A stretch of 55,658 nucleotides of DNA from Tannockella sp964372125 (GTDB lineage: Bacteria; Bacillota_I; Bacilli_A; Erysipelotrichales; Coprobacillaceae): positions 1 to 55,658 of the forward strand of contig CAYJPL010000012.1 in the NCBI GenBank assembly GCA_964372125.1, given 5' to 3'. Below, one piece after another: positions 8,231 through 17,152 of this stretch. The first letter of the stretch is position 1; each line of letters starts with the position of its first letter. The notes under the pieces were generated by a model. It saw only the letters and a program-made list of their open reading frames with translations. It did not search any database and was not told the DNA's origin. A program made the translations under genes and the position numbers.

Positions 8231-9457
8231 ATGAAAAAATTTATAAATTTAACAGCTTCAAAATTAAACCTTTCAAAAAGTATGTTTTTATTTTTTGTCT
8301 TGGTGGGTATTGTAGCAATAGGGAACGGGCTTAGTGATTCGATTTATGGGAATTATTTTAAAGATGCATATAATGTAACTGCTCAACAACGTGCATTCAT
8401 CGAGTTTCCACGTGAACTTCCAGGGATTATTTGTGTACTTATTATAGGTGCATTATCATTTCTGGGTGATATTAGAATCTCATTAATTGCTCAAATTCTA
8501 TCATGTATTGGTGTAACTGTTTTAGGATTATTTTCACCATCATATACAGTGATGTTACTATTTTTGTTTATTAACTCACTTGGTATGCATATTTTTATGC
8601 CTTTGCAAGATTCAATTGGAATGTCATTGGCAGAACCTGAGCATTTAGGTAAAAGAGTTGGACAATATGCAAGCCTAAAAACAGCAATGGGGTTTCTAAC
8701 AGGAATTATTGTTTTTTTAGGCTTTCGTTTTAATGTATTTTCATTTACAACAAATATAATTTGGATATTTGTGATTTCAGGGATTTGTTTCCTTATTGCA
8801 ACGATTATTTGTTATATGCTTTATAAAGAAACAAAAACAAAGACACTAAAATACAAAAAGAAAGTTGGGTTTGTATTACGTTATCAATATCGTTATTTTT
8901 ATTTACTTACAATTCTTCACGGTGTTCAAAAACAAATTGCATATGTATTTGGTTCATGGGTCCTTATTGATCTATTACTAAAAGGTGCTGATGTAATGTC
9001 GCTACTGCTTATTACAAGTAGCTTTATTGGAATTTTCTTTATGCAAAAATTAGGTATGTGGATAGATAAATTAGGTGTTAAGAACATGATGTACTTAGAT
9101 GCATTATCTTTTATCATCATTTATGTATTATATGGATTTGTAGTATGGGGAATATCGACTCATGCAATACCTGATTCTGGCTGGCCAGTTATGGTCGTAT
9201 ATATACTATTTGTATTAGATCGATTATCAATGCAAATGGGAATTGTAAAATCAGTATACTTAAAAAAGATAGCTATTCAACCAAATGATGTCACTTCTGC
9301 GCTTTCTACTGGTATTAGTTTAGATCATGTTGTTTCCATTATTGCAGCACAGGTCAGTGGATTTATCTGGGTTTCTATGGGTCCTCAATGGGTATTTTTT
9401 ATGGCAGCATTTTTCTCACTAGGGAATTTGTTTGTAGCGTCAAAAATAGGTAAGTAA
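8231..9457 (+). CDS. MFS transporter, substrate unknown
   Basis: A 408-residue integral membrane protein with about twelve hydrophobic segments and the general layout of the major facilitator superfamily: a short cytoplasmic N-terminus, a central cytoplasmic loop near residues 195-215 rich in Lys and Thr, then a second set of helices. I cannot assign a substrate. It has its own region upstream (TATGATAAAAT before an AGGGGAAG ribosome site) and is separated from urease by a terminator, so a role in urea or ammonia transport is not supported. Possible drug or metabolite exporter. Confidence 0.7.
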   Translation: MKKFINLTASKLNLSKSMFLFFVLVGIVAIGNGLSDSIYGNYFKDAYNVTAQQRAFIEFPRELPGIICVLIIGALSFLGDIRISLIAQILSCIGVTVLGLFSPSYTVMLLFLFINSLGMHIFMPLQDSIGMSLAEPEHLGKRVGQYASLKTAMGFLTGIIVFLGFRFNVFSFTTNIIWIFVISGICFLIATIICYMLYKETKTKTLKYKKKVGFVLRYQYRYFYLLTILHGVQKQIAYVFGSWVLIDLLLKGADVMSLLLITSSFIGIFFMQKLGMWIDKLGVKNMMYLDALSFIIIYVLYGFVVWGISTHAIPDSGWPVMVVYILFVLDRLSMQMGIVKSVYLKKIAIQPNDVTSALSTGISLDHVVSIIAAQVSGFIWVSMGPQWVFFMAAFFSLGNLFVASKIGK

Positions 9458-9463
9458 TGTTGG

Positions 9464-9483
9464 TAAGTGCTATAAAGCACTTA
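9464..9483. repeat. Inverted repeat abutting the tyrS promoter
   Basis: TAAGTGC/GCACTTA with a six-base loop, ending one base before the -35 hexamer at 9484. No T tract follows, so it is a weak terminator for the MFS gene at best or an operator-like dyad. Confidence 0.35.
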
Positions 9484-9512
9484 TTGACACAAAACGTAAT
9501 ATATGATATAAA
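9484..9512 (+). promoter_or_regulatory. Promoter of the tyrS T-box transcript
   Basis: TTGACA (9484-9489), 17-base spacer, TATAAA (9507-9512): near-consensus sigma-A promoter placed correctly for the T-box leader that follows. Confidence 0.7.
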
Positions 9513-9519
9513 TTATACA

Positions 9520-9720
9520 AGACAAAGAAGGAAAATAGTAGTCTATAGTGGTGATTAGAGAGCTTGTGGTTGGTGAAAACAAGACATTAACGTAGGTGAA
9601 TACAATCTGGAGTTTCTAAGTGCAAAGCTTAGACGGCAACAACCGTTATTGTAATGAGAGCATGTAAAATACGTGAAAAAAGGTGGTACCGCGGTAAATC
9701 GTCCTTTTGATGTATTTTTT
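9520..9720 (+). promoter_or_regulatory. Tyrosine T-box riboswitch of tyrS
   Basis: The leader carries the T-box sequence AGGTGGTACCGCG at 9681-9693, the core that pairs with the uncharged tRNA acceptor end. The Stem I base is formed by AGAGAGCTT (from about 9557) and GAGTTTCT (from about 9610). A TAC triplet at 9601-9603, in the sequence GTGAATACAA, is the likely specifier and codes for tyrosine, which agrees with the gene downstream. A GTCCTTTTGA segment and a T-rich stretch to 9720 form the terminator half. When uncharged tRNA-Tyr is abundant, antitermination should allow tyrS expression. Confidence 0.88.
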
Positions 9721-9749
9721 TATTTTGTCAAAATATAAAGGAGAGAGCT

Positions 9750-10976
9750 ATGAAAATATATGACGAATTAGTATGGCGTGGATTAATCAAAGATATTAGT
9801 TCACCAGAATTAGAAGATAAATTAAATGCTGGAGGAATGACTTTCTATATTGGAACTGATCCAACTGGAGATAGTTTACACATTGGACATTTTTCCTCAT
9901 TTCTAATTTCTAAAAGGCTTAAAGATGCAGGACATAATCCAATCTTATTAGTTGGTGGTGCAACAGGTTTAATTGGGGATCCAAAACCAGAAGCAGAAAG
10001 ACCAATGATTACCAAAGAAACAGTTGATTATAATTTTGCATGTTTGAAAAAACAAGCAATTGATATATTTGGGTTTGAAGTAGTAAATAACTTTGATTGG
10101 TCAAAAGACATTAATTTTATTGATTTTTTAAGAGATTTTGGTAAGTTTTTCAACGTAAACTATATGTTAGGAAAAGATACGGTAAAACGTCGTTTAGATG
10201 ATGGAATTACGTACACAGAATTTTCTTACATGATTATGCAAGCATTAGATTTTCATTGGTTATATGAAAATAAAAACTGTACACTACAAGTTGCAGGACA
10301 AGACCAGTGGGGGAATATTACTTCTGGGATTGAATTAATTCGTAGAAAATCTCAAAAAGAAGCATATGGATTTACAATGCCTCTACTTACAAAAAGTGAT
10401 GGAACTAAATTTGGAAAATCAGAAGGTAAGGCAATTTGGTTAAATCGTGAAAAAACATCACCATATGAAATGTATCAATTCTTTATTAACTCAGAAGATA
10501 CAAAAGTAATTGACTACTTAAAATTCTTAACTTTTTTATCAAAAGATGAAATTGAAGAAATTGAAAAAAATCACAATGAAGCACCACATTTACGTGTGGC
10601 TCATAAAGCACTTGCAAAAGAGGTAATTACATTCTTACATGGAGAAGATGCATATGATGAAGCATTAGAGATGTCACAAATGTTATTTTCAGGTAATATT
10701 TCAAGTTTATCAATTGAACAAATTAAAGTTTTATTTGATGGTGTTGAATCTGTAGAAATTGAAGAGGATTTAAATGTTTTAGATGCCCTAATCATTTCAA
10801 AGGCAGCAAGTAGTAAACGTGAAGCACGTGAATTTGTAACTGGAGGTTCAGTAACTATCAACGGACAAAAAGTTATTGATTTAGAATTCGTAGTTTCTAA
10901 AGAAAATGCTTTTGGAAAAGAAGCTACAGTTATTCGTCGTGGTAAGAAAAAATATGTAGTAATAAAACATAAATAG
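9750..10976 (+). CDS. tyrS: Tyrosyl-tRNA synthetase
   Basis: Charges tRNA-Tyr with tyrosine in the cytoplasm. The 408-residue class I synthetase has the HIGH motif in HIGHFSSF (about residues 46-53), the tyrosine-binding TDPTGDSLH stretch before it, GQDQWGNI in the active site, the KMSKS-type loop KFGKS at residues 220-224, and a C-terminal S4 RNA-binding domain (from about residue 345, SKREAREFV). The KFGKS variant is normal for bacterial TyrRS. Controlled by the upstream Tyr T-box. Confidence 0.97.
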   Translation: MKIYDELVWRGLIKDISSPELEDKLNAGGMTFYIGTDPTGDSLHIGHFSSFLISKRLKDAGHNPILLVGGATGLIGDPKPEAERPMITKETVDYNFACLKKQAIDIFGFEVVNNFDWSKDINFIDFLRDFGKFFNVNYMLGKDTVKRRLDDGITYTEFSYMIMQALDFHWLYENKNCTLQVAGQDQWGNITSGIELIRRKSQKEAYGFTMPLLTKSDGTKFGKSEGKAIWLNREKTSPYEMYQFFINSEDTKVIDYLKFLTFLSKDEIEEIEKNHNEAPHLRVAHKALAKEVITFLHGEDAYDEALEMSQMLFSGNISSLSIEQIKVLFDGVESVEIEEDLNVLDALIISKAASSKREAREFVTGGSVTINGQKVIDLEFVVSKENAFGKEATVIRRGKKKYVVIKHK

Positions 10977-11004
10977 ATTAGCTATGCTAATCTATTTTTA
11001 TTTT
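10974..11004 (+). terminator. tyrS terminator
   Basis: Perfect stem TAGATTAGC/GCTAATCTA with loop TAT, followed by TTTTTATTTT. The stem begins at the tyrS stop codon. Confidence 0.85.
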
Positions 11005-11086
11005 ATGTTTTTTTCAAAAAACGAAATCATACAAATGATGGCTTTGGTATATGATATCCTTAATATAAACATAAGGAGGAATACTC

Positions 11087-12547
11087 ATGGAAAAGTTTCC
11101 AGATAATTTTTTATGGGGCGGGGCAACTGCGGCCAATCAATATGAAGGTGGACATCTTAGTGACGGGAAAGGTTTATCAGTTACAGATTGTGCTCGTTCA
11201 AAGTTTCATTTAGATCCAAAAGAATATGCAAAACATGTTCATTATACATCTAACGATATTAATGATGCATTATTAGATATACACAATATCGATGATTATC
11301 CAAAAAGAAGAGGTAGTGATTTTTATAATAGATATAAAGAAGATATTGCATTGATGGCAGAAATGGGGTTTAAGGTATTTCGTATGTCAATTGCATGGAC
11401 AAGAATATTTCCAAATGGAGATGACCTTGTACCAAATGAAGCGGGTCTACAATTTTATGATGATGTGTTTGATGAATTACTAAAATACAATATTGAACCA
11501 CTTGTGACATTATCACACTATGATCCACCAGTTAATCTTGTTACTAATTATAATGGATGGTATTCACGTGAAGTTATCGCAATGTTTGAAAAGTTTGTAA
11601 AAGTAGTCTGTACTCGATATCGAAGTAAAGTTAAATATTGGATAACTTTCAATGAAATTGATAGTATGATACGTCATCCATACACAACAGGTGCATTAGT
11701 GGAAGACCGTTTTGAAGGGAAGAATTTTGAAGAGGTTTGTTACCAAGCAATGCACCACCAGTTTGTTGCTAGTGCTTTAGCAGTGAAAATTTGCCATGAA
11801 ATAATTCCAAATTCAAAAGTAGGGTGTATGATTACAAAACTATCATATTATCCATATACATGTAAACCTGAGGATGTGTTAAAAGCGCAACAGTATATGC
11901 GAAAAATATATGCATATAGTGATACTCAAGTATTTGGAAAGTATCCTGCACAATTATTGTCATATTATAAAAATCATAATATAACAATTGTTAAGGGCGA
12001 TGATGACGATAAAATCATGGAAGAAAACACTGTGGATTTTGTTTCATTTAGCTATTATATGTCATCTTGTGTTGCAGATAATAGTGATGGATTAGAACAA
12101 ACACCTGGTAACACAATTCTTGCGATTAAAAATCCTCATCTAGAAAGTAGTGATTGGGGTTGGCAAATTGACCCTATTGGATTACGTATTTCATTGGTGG
12201 AATTATATGATCGTTATCGTAAACCATTATTTATTGTTGAAAATGGTCTAGGAGCAAAAGACGAGCTAATTGATGGAAAAATACATGATTATTATCGAAT
12301 TGATTATTTTAAAAAACATTTTTCCTGTATGCTTGATGCCATTGTTGAAGATGGTGTTGATTTGATGGGGTATACTTCATGGGGTGCAGTAGATTTAGTA
12401 AGTGCTGGAACAAATCAAATGTCAAAACGCTATGGATTTGTGTACGTAGATGCTGATGACTATGGTAAGGGAAGTTATGATCGCTACCGTAAAGATAGCT
12501 TTTATTGGTATCAAAAGGTAATTAAAAATAATTCTGCAGATTTTTAG
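11087..12547 (+). CDS. 6-phospho-beta-glucosidase (GH1)
   Basis: Hydrolyses phosphorylated beta-glucosides brought in by PTS transport, releasing glucose 6-phosphate. The 486-residue protein is a full glycoside hydrolase family 1 barrel: N-terminal FPDNFLWGGATAANQYEGG, acid/base Glu190 in TFNE, nucleophile Glu385 in FIVENGLG, and the C-terminal MSKRYGFVYVD segment whose Ser-Lys-Tyr binds the 6-phosphate, distinguishing it from plain beta-glucosidases. No PTS genes or antiterminator are adjacent, so the partner transporter must be elsewhere. AAGGAGGAATACTC precedes the start. Confidence 0.93.
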   Translation: MEKFPDNFLWGGATAANQYEGGHLSDGKGLSVTDCARSKFHLDPKEYAKHVHYTSNDINDALLDIHNIDDYPKRRGSDFYNRYKEDIALMAEMGFKVFRMSIAWTRIFPNGDDLVPNEAGLQFYDDVFDELLKYNIEPLVTLSHYDPPVNLVTNYNGWYSREVIAMFEKFVKVVCTRYRSKVKYWITFNEIDSMIRHPYTTGALVEDRFEGKNFEEVCYQAMHHQFVASALAVKICHEIIPNSKVGCMITKLSYYPYTCKPEDVLKAQQYMRKIYAYSDTQVFGKYPAQLLSYYKNHNITIVKGDDDDKIMEENTVDFVSFSYYMSSCVADNSDGLEQTPGNTILAIKNPHLESSDWGWQIDPIGLRISLVELYDRYRKPLFIVENGLGAKDELIDGKIHDYYRIDYFKKHFSCMLDAIVEDGVDLMGYTSWGAVDLVSAGTNQMSKRYGFVYVDADDYGKGSYDRYRKDSFYWYQKVIKNNSADF

Positions 12548-12550
12548 AAT

Positions 12551-12590
12551 ATAGAAAAAAGGTTCATGACATGTGCCATGGACCTTTATT
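12551..12590. terminator. Bidirectional terminator between bgl and ttcA
   Basis: AAAGGTTCATG/CATGGACCTTT stem (one G-U), loop of eight. A run of A on the left and T on the right let it work for both converging genes. Confidence 0.8.
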
Positions 12591-12595
12591 GTATG

Positions 12596-13336
12596 CTATT
12601 TTTCTCGAGGATCTTTATGCCAAAGCATTGTATTTTCTTCATTTGACAAGGCCAATAATAGATTAGCCTTTGACTGTGGATACGTTTTATATAAATCATT
12701 TAATAAATGTTTAAATTCTTCACGCTTAGTATTTTTATCTGCAGGACATGTAGAGGGCACGATAGGGATATTTGCTTGCGTGACAGCACTAATAACATCA
12801 TTTTCATTAGCGTAAATAAGTGGACGAATAAACGTGATATCCGTTCTATCTAAATACATCTTAGGTAAAAATGTTGCTATTTTCCCGCCATAAATCATAT
12901 TCATGAAAAGTGTTTCCACAGCATCATCCCCATGATGTGCAAATGTTACAATTTTACAATTATGTTTTTTTGCAGCATCAATAACGATTGCTTTTTTGAA
13001 TTTTGAACATAGAGAACAAGGTAGTGCTCCACTTGATGTTCGATTTCTTTGTAAGATTTCATAAACTTGACTTGGTTCATGATGTAATTCAATACCATTT
13101 TTCTTACAAAATGCATCTACTTCAGTAAAGTCCATACCTGGAAATCCCATTTCAATATGGACTCCAACAATATCAAATTTTACTCGTGCAAATTTCTTAT
13201 ATAGTGAAAGCGAGTATAATAGTAACATCGAGTCTTTTCCTCCAGATACTCCTACACATACACGATCACCATCTTGTATCATATTAAATTCTTCGTCGGC
13301 TTTTCTTATACAGCCTAATACTTTCTTCATTGTCAT
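12596..13336 (-). CDS. TtcA-like tRNA 2-thiolation protein
   Basis: A 246-residue PP-loop ATPase of the TtcA family, which makes 2-thiocytidine at tRNA position 32. The PP-loop SGGKDS and the CSLC Cys pair that helps hold the [4Fe-4S] cluster are present, in the same order as E. coli TtcA. The frame is open further upstream to 13381, but the best Shine-Dalgarno (AAGGTGA, five bases before) selects the ATG at 13336, giving MTMKKVLGC. Its converging neighbour and the head-to-head truB suggest single-gene transcription. The family is known; the exact tRNA substrate in this organism is inferred. Confidence 0.8.
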   Translation of the reverse strand: MTMKKVLGCIRKADEEFNMIQDGDRVCVGVSGGKDSMLLLYSLSLYKKFARVKFDIVGVHIEMGFPGMDFTEVDAFCKKNGIELHHEPSQVYEILQRNRTSSGALPCSLCSKFKKAIVIDAAKKHNCKIVTFAHHGDDAVETLFMNMIYGGKIATFLPKMYLDRTDITFIRPLIYANENDVISAVTQANIPIVPSTCPADKNTKREEFKHLLNDLYKTYPQSKANLLLALSNEENTMLWHKDPREK

Positions 13337-13431
13337 TTTTATCACCTTCATCATTTTATACAATGTGTCTATAAAATGCAATTATCTTTGCTTATTATTT
13401 TAAATTTTGCTAGAATATACTCGGTGATAAA

Positions 13432-14277
13432 ATGAACGGAATACTATTAATAAATAAACCGGCTGGATATACTAGCCATGACATTGTACACATTGTCAAA
13501 AAAACACTTAAAACAAGAAAAGTAGGACATGCAGGAACACTTGATCCAGATGCAACAGGAGTACTCGTTGTATGTGCAAATAAGGCAACGAAAGTGTTGC
13601 AGTTTTTGACTGCAGATACAAAGGAATACATTGCGACATTATCGCTTGGTACAAGTACGGATACGTACGATGCAAGTGGTGAGGTATTAGAGTCAAGTGA
13701 GGTTACATTACCACTTGATAAAAGTGCTGTTGAGCGTACATTATTATCTTTTGTTGGTAAACAAAAACAAGTTCCACCTATCTATTCAGCAATAAAAATA
13801 AATGGAAAAAAAGCATACGAATACGCACGTAATGGTGAACATATTGAACTTGCACCTCGTGATATTGAAATTTTTAACATTTCATTAGAGAAAATTGAAG
13901 ATAACACAGTTCGGTTTAAGGTTCTTTGTTCAAAAGGGACTTATATTCGATCTCTATGCACTGATATTGCTTCAATGCTTGGATATCCTGGACATATGCA
14001 ATCTTTGATTCGTAGTCAGTCAGGTGAATTTAAATTAGAGGATTGTATTACTTTAGAACAACTTAAGGACAATCAATTCGAAATGATTAAGGTTGAAGAT
14101 GCACTACAAAACTATCCAAAAATAATTGTAGAGAATGAAGATGTTGTATATCATGGTAAAAAAATCAAAAGTGATAATGAGACGGCTACATTAATCTATA
14201 ATAAAGAAGGTGTCGCACTTGCGATGTATGGTCCTGATGGTACTGGATATCTAAAAAATATAAGAGGTTTATGGTAA
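13432..14277 (+). CDS. truB: tRNA pseudouridine(55) synthase TruB
   Basis: Converts U55 in the T-loop of tRNAs to pseudouridine. The 281-residue protein starts MNGILLINKPAGYTSHD and has GTLDPDATGVL with the catalytic Asp38. KGTYIRSL at about residue 180 is the conserved substrate-binding motif. A short PUA-like tail closes the protein. Its stop overlaps the ribF start, the truB-ribF pair being standard in Firmicutes. The initiating region has GGTGATAAA as a weak ribosome site. Confidence 0.96.
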   Translation: MNGILLINKPAGYTSHDIVHIVKKTLKTRKVGHAGTLDPDATGVLVVCANKATKVLQFLTADTKEYIATLSLGTSTDTYDASGEVLESSEVTLPLDKSAVERTLLSFVGKQKQVPPIYSAIKINGKKAYEYARNGEHIELAPRDIEIFNISLEKIEDNTVRFKVLCSKGTYIRSLCTDIASMLGYPGHMQSLIRSQSGEFKLEDCITLEQLKDNQFEMIKVEDALQNYPKIIVENEDVVYHGKKIKSDNETATLIYNKEGVALAMYGPDGTGYLKNIRGLW

Positions 14278-15191
14278 TGAAAGTTATATACATGGACAAA
14301 ATGATAAATGATTATGATGATGTTTGTGTTGCACTGGGTTTTTTTGATGGATTTCATATTGGACATCAACAACTCTTTAGTGAAGTGGAAAGAATATGTG
14401 CCGTGAAGAACTTAAAAAAGGCTCTTTTTACGTTTGATTGCCAGCCGAGAAGTTTTATTTTAAATGCTGAAGAGAGCTACCTAACTTCACTAAATGATAA
14501 AATTGAGCTTGCAAAAAAATATGAATTTGATTATGTGTTTGTTTTACCATTAAGTAAACAAGTTATTTCAATGCAGCCAGACACATTCATAAGAGAAATT
14601 CTTATAAGAAACAATATTAAAGAAATAGTTTGTGGATACGATTACCATTTTGGAATTAAGAAAAGTGGTAGTATAGAAAATTTAAAGCAATATACTGAGT
14701 TCAATGTTACAGTAGTTGACAAAGTAGAATATCTTTCTAATAGAATTTCTTCTACAGTTATCCGTCAGTGCTTACAAGAGGGTGATATAGCATTAGCTAG
14801 GGCAATGCTAGGACATGATTATAAAATAAAAGGTGAAGTGATTTATGGAAAACAACGCGGTAGATTGCTAGGATATGCAACTGCAAATATTGATTATTGT
14901 GGGTATGTTTTACCAAAGCGAGGAGTCTACGCTACCCTTATTGATGTAGATGGTATAGTGTATTATAGTATGACAAATATAGGTGTTAATCCTACATTTG
15001 GAGATTTGGAAAAACCATCTTTAGAGGTTCATATATTTGATTTTGACAAGGACATCTATGGTAATAATGTTTCAGTATTCTTTATAGAGCGTATTCGTGG
15101 TGAAATACAGTTTGGTTCATTAGAGGAATTAAAAGAACAATTACTATTCGATAAAACAAAAATAGTGGAATGTTTTTTGAAAAAGGCATAA
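14277..15191 (+). CDS. ribF: Bifunctional riboflavin kinase/FAD synthetase
   Basis: Makes FMN from riboflavin and then FAD. The 304-residue protein has an N-terminal nucleotidyltransferase domain (GFFDGFHIGHQQLF, with the HIGH-type motif, about residues 23-36) and a C-terminal riboflavin kinase domain from about residue 185 (GRLLGYATANI, GVYAT, then SLEVHIFDFDKDIYG). The ATG at 14277 is preferred over one at 14271 because AGAGG lies nine bases upstream of it; it overlaps the truB stop (TAATGA). A hairpin terminator overlaps its stop codon. Confidence 0.94.
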   Translation: MKVIYMDKMINDYDDVCVALGFFDGFHIGHQQLFSEVERICAVKNLKKALFTFDCQPRSFILNAEESYLTSLNDKIELAKKYEFDYVFVLPLSKQVISMQPDTFIREILIRNNIKEIVCGYDYHFGIKKSGSIENLKQYTEFNVTVVDKVEYLSNRISSTVIRQCLQEGDIALARAMLGHDYKIKGEVIYGKQRGRLLGYATANIDYCGYVLPKRGVYATLIDVDGIVYYSMTNIGVNPTFGDLEKPSLEVHIFDFDKDIYGNNVSVFFIERIRGEIQFGSLEELKEQLLFDKTKIVECFLKKA

Positions 15192-15206
15192 GCCTTTTTT
15201 ATTTTT
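15180..15206 (+). terminator. truB-ribF terminator
   Basis: AAAAAGGC/GCCTTTTT stem with ATAA loop, then a T-rich tail. The ribF stop codon lies in the loop. Confidence 0.85.
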
Positions 15207-15279
15207 ACTAGTTCTATGCAACATGGGTTTTACTATAATAAAATATTTTTTCAATTATTTACAAATTTAAAAAACAAAC

Positions 15280-15308
15280 AAGACAAATATACTCGTTTAT
15301 GATATAAT
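15280..15308 (+). promoter_or_regulatory. Probable ezrA promoter
   Basis: AAGACA (15280-15285), 17-base spacer, TATAAT (15303-15308), 39 bases before the ezrA start. Confidence 0.5.
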
Positions 15309-15347
15309 TTTACAAGGTTATAAAACATAGAAATAGAGGGATAGTAA

Positions 15348-17105
15348 ATGGAATATATTGATAAACTAGTTACTGAAAATAAATATCTTTCCCAAATAGG
15401 GACACAAGGAGTTATCATAATTGCGGCATCATTACTTGCTTTTTTAGTGCTTTTAGTAGTGATTCGTCAAGCCAGATTGAAAAAGTACCGTAAGGTAATT
15501 GTGAATTTAGAAAATGAAATGAATGCTATAAAATCATTACCGATACAATACCGTTTAGGTAGGGTTCAAGGAATTATCAAAAATATGCCAGATATTGATG
15601 TTGATTATGAAGAATTCGCAAGTGAATTTGCAAGTATTAATACTTTTCAAACAAATGAAATTGCATTTTTGTTAAATAGTGTCGATGAAAAATTATATGC
15701 TGGTAAATTAAAAGGGACTAGAAAAACATTTACAACATTAAGAGAAAATATTGCAACGTATTCAACGCGCGCTAATGACTTATTAGAAGAGATTGAAAAA
15801 ATAACTGAGATAGAAAACGAACAACGCATTGCGATTATTAAAGTTAAAGAGAAGTACCGTGAAATAAGTGATCAATTTGCATCAGTACGATTTAAAATAG
15901 AAGAATTTGTTCCTGCTATACATGATGTCTTTAAAGATATTGATCAAGAGTTCGTTGATTTAGAAGATTTAATGAATACACAAAAATTCGAAGAAGCAAA
16001 TACATACTTAAAAGAAGTTGAAAAACATATTGATATGTTACAAGCATATGTTCGCGATTTACCAACATACATTGCAGTTGTGAGAAAATATATACCGACA
16101 AAAGTCGAGGAAATTGAGGCTATAATCACTGATATGAATACACGTGGTTTTGCTACTGATAGTTTTAATGCTACAATGCGTGTTGATAAAGTAAAACAAG
16201 AGCTTGAACTAGTTATAGAACAAATAAAGAAATTAGAATTAGAGTCAGTTGGACAAATTTTAGAATTCATGACAACGGCTATAGATGAATTAGAAGTTGA
16301 TATTGAAAAAGAAGAAACAGCGTTTGTAGTATATCAAGAAAAGCGAGATCAATGCTTTAGTGTTGTAGATAAATTACACGCTGGACTTGAAGATACAACA
16401 GTTACTTTAGAAAAGTTAAAAGAAACATACTTACTAACTCATTATGATGTGGATATTAGTAGCGAACTAAATAAATTTTTAGTAATTGTTGATAAATTAA
16501 ATACGTACAAAAATAAAATTGACAGTAAAAATTTCTCATATGATGCAATGATTAAAAACTTTGAAGGTATAATCAGTGATTGCAAAAAATATGAAGAGTT
16601 ATTACGCGGATACAATGAATTAAAAGATTCATTAATTATCCAAGAAAAAAGAGCATTAAATGAACTTGATAATATTAATATTGTTTTATTGGAAATAAAG
16701 TCTGAAATTAAAAACAAAAGATTACCAATGATTAATGAATCATATAAAGATTATATTGATGACTCATATGTAAAAGCAGAAGAAATCCTACGTTTTACAA
16801 GACAACGACCAATCGACTTAGAGAGACTTTCTTCACAAGTTGATGTTGCAAGAGATGTGATTTACAAATTATATGATAATGTACATAACCTTATTGTAAC
16901 TGCAGAAATGGTTGAGGATGCAATTATATTTGGTAATCGTTATCGTAGTTGCTTTTTAGAGGTGAATACTGAACTAACGAAGGCAGAATTATTATTTAGA
17001 AACGGAGAGTATACTAAGGCACTATCAACTGCTGTTGAAATCATAGAAAAAATCCGTCCTGGTTCGTACGAAATGTTAATCAACAATAGCAAAAAGTCTA
17101 AATAA
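15348..17105 (+). CDS. ezrA: Septation ring formation regulator EzrA
   Basis: A membrane-anchored negative regulator of FtsZ ring position in Gram-positive bacteria. The 585-residue protein has one N-terminal membrane helix (about residues 21-40) with the bulk cytoplasmic and almost entirely helical, rich in Glu, Lys and Leu as expected of the spectrin-like repeats of EzrA. Length matches the family (560-570). The neighbouring desulfurase-thiI pair is a familiar ezrA context. AGAGGGATAGTA precedes the start. Sequence motifs are weak in this family, so the call rests on architecture and context. Confidence 0.85.
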   Translation: MEYIDKLVTENKYLSQIGTQGVIIIAASLLAFLVLLVVIRQARLKKYRKVIVNLENEMNAIKSLPIQYRLGRVQGIIKNMPDIDVDYEEFASEFASINTFQTNEIAFLLNSVDEKLYAGKLKGTRKTFTTLRENIATYSTRANDLLEEIEKITEIENEQRIAIIKVKEKYREISDQFASVRFKIEEFVPAIHDVFKDIDQEFVDLEDLMNTQKFEEANTYLKEVEKHIDMLQAYVRDLPTYIAVVRKYIPTKVEEIEAIITDMNTRGFATDSFNATMRVDKVKQELELVIEQIKKLELESVGQILEFMTTAIDELEVDIEKEETAFVVYQEKRDQCFSVVDKLHAGLEDTTVTLEKLKETYLLTHYDVDISSELNKFLVIVDKLNTYKNKIDSKNFSYDAMIKNFEGIISDCKKYEELLRGYNELKDSLIIQEKRALNELDNINIVLLEIKSEIKNKRLPMINESYKDYIDDSYVKAEEILRFTRQRPIDLERLSSQVDVARDVIYKLYDNVHNLIVTAEMVEDAIIFGNRYRSCFLEVNTELTKAELLFRNGEYTKALSTAVEIIEKIRPGSYEMLINNSKKSK

Positions 17106-17120
17106 ATTGGACTTTTTTGT
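17091..17120 (+). terminator. ezrA terminator
   Basis: AAAAAGTC/GACTTTTT stem, 11-base loop containing the ezrA stop codon region, T tract. Confidence 0.75.
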
Positions 17121-17152
17121 TGTTTCATACATATAATATAAGGAGGGAATCA

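Noticed and set aside
10407..10421. Defective KMSKS motif in TyrS (KFGKS)
   Set aside because: KFGKS is the normal form in bacterial tyrosyl-tRNA synthetases.
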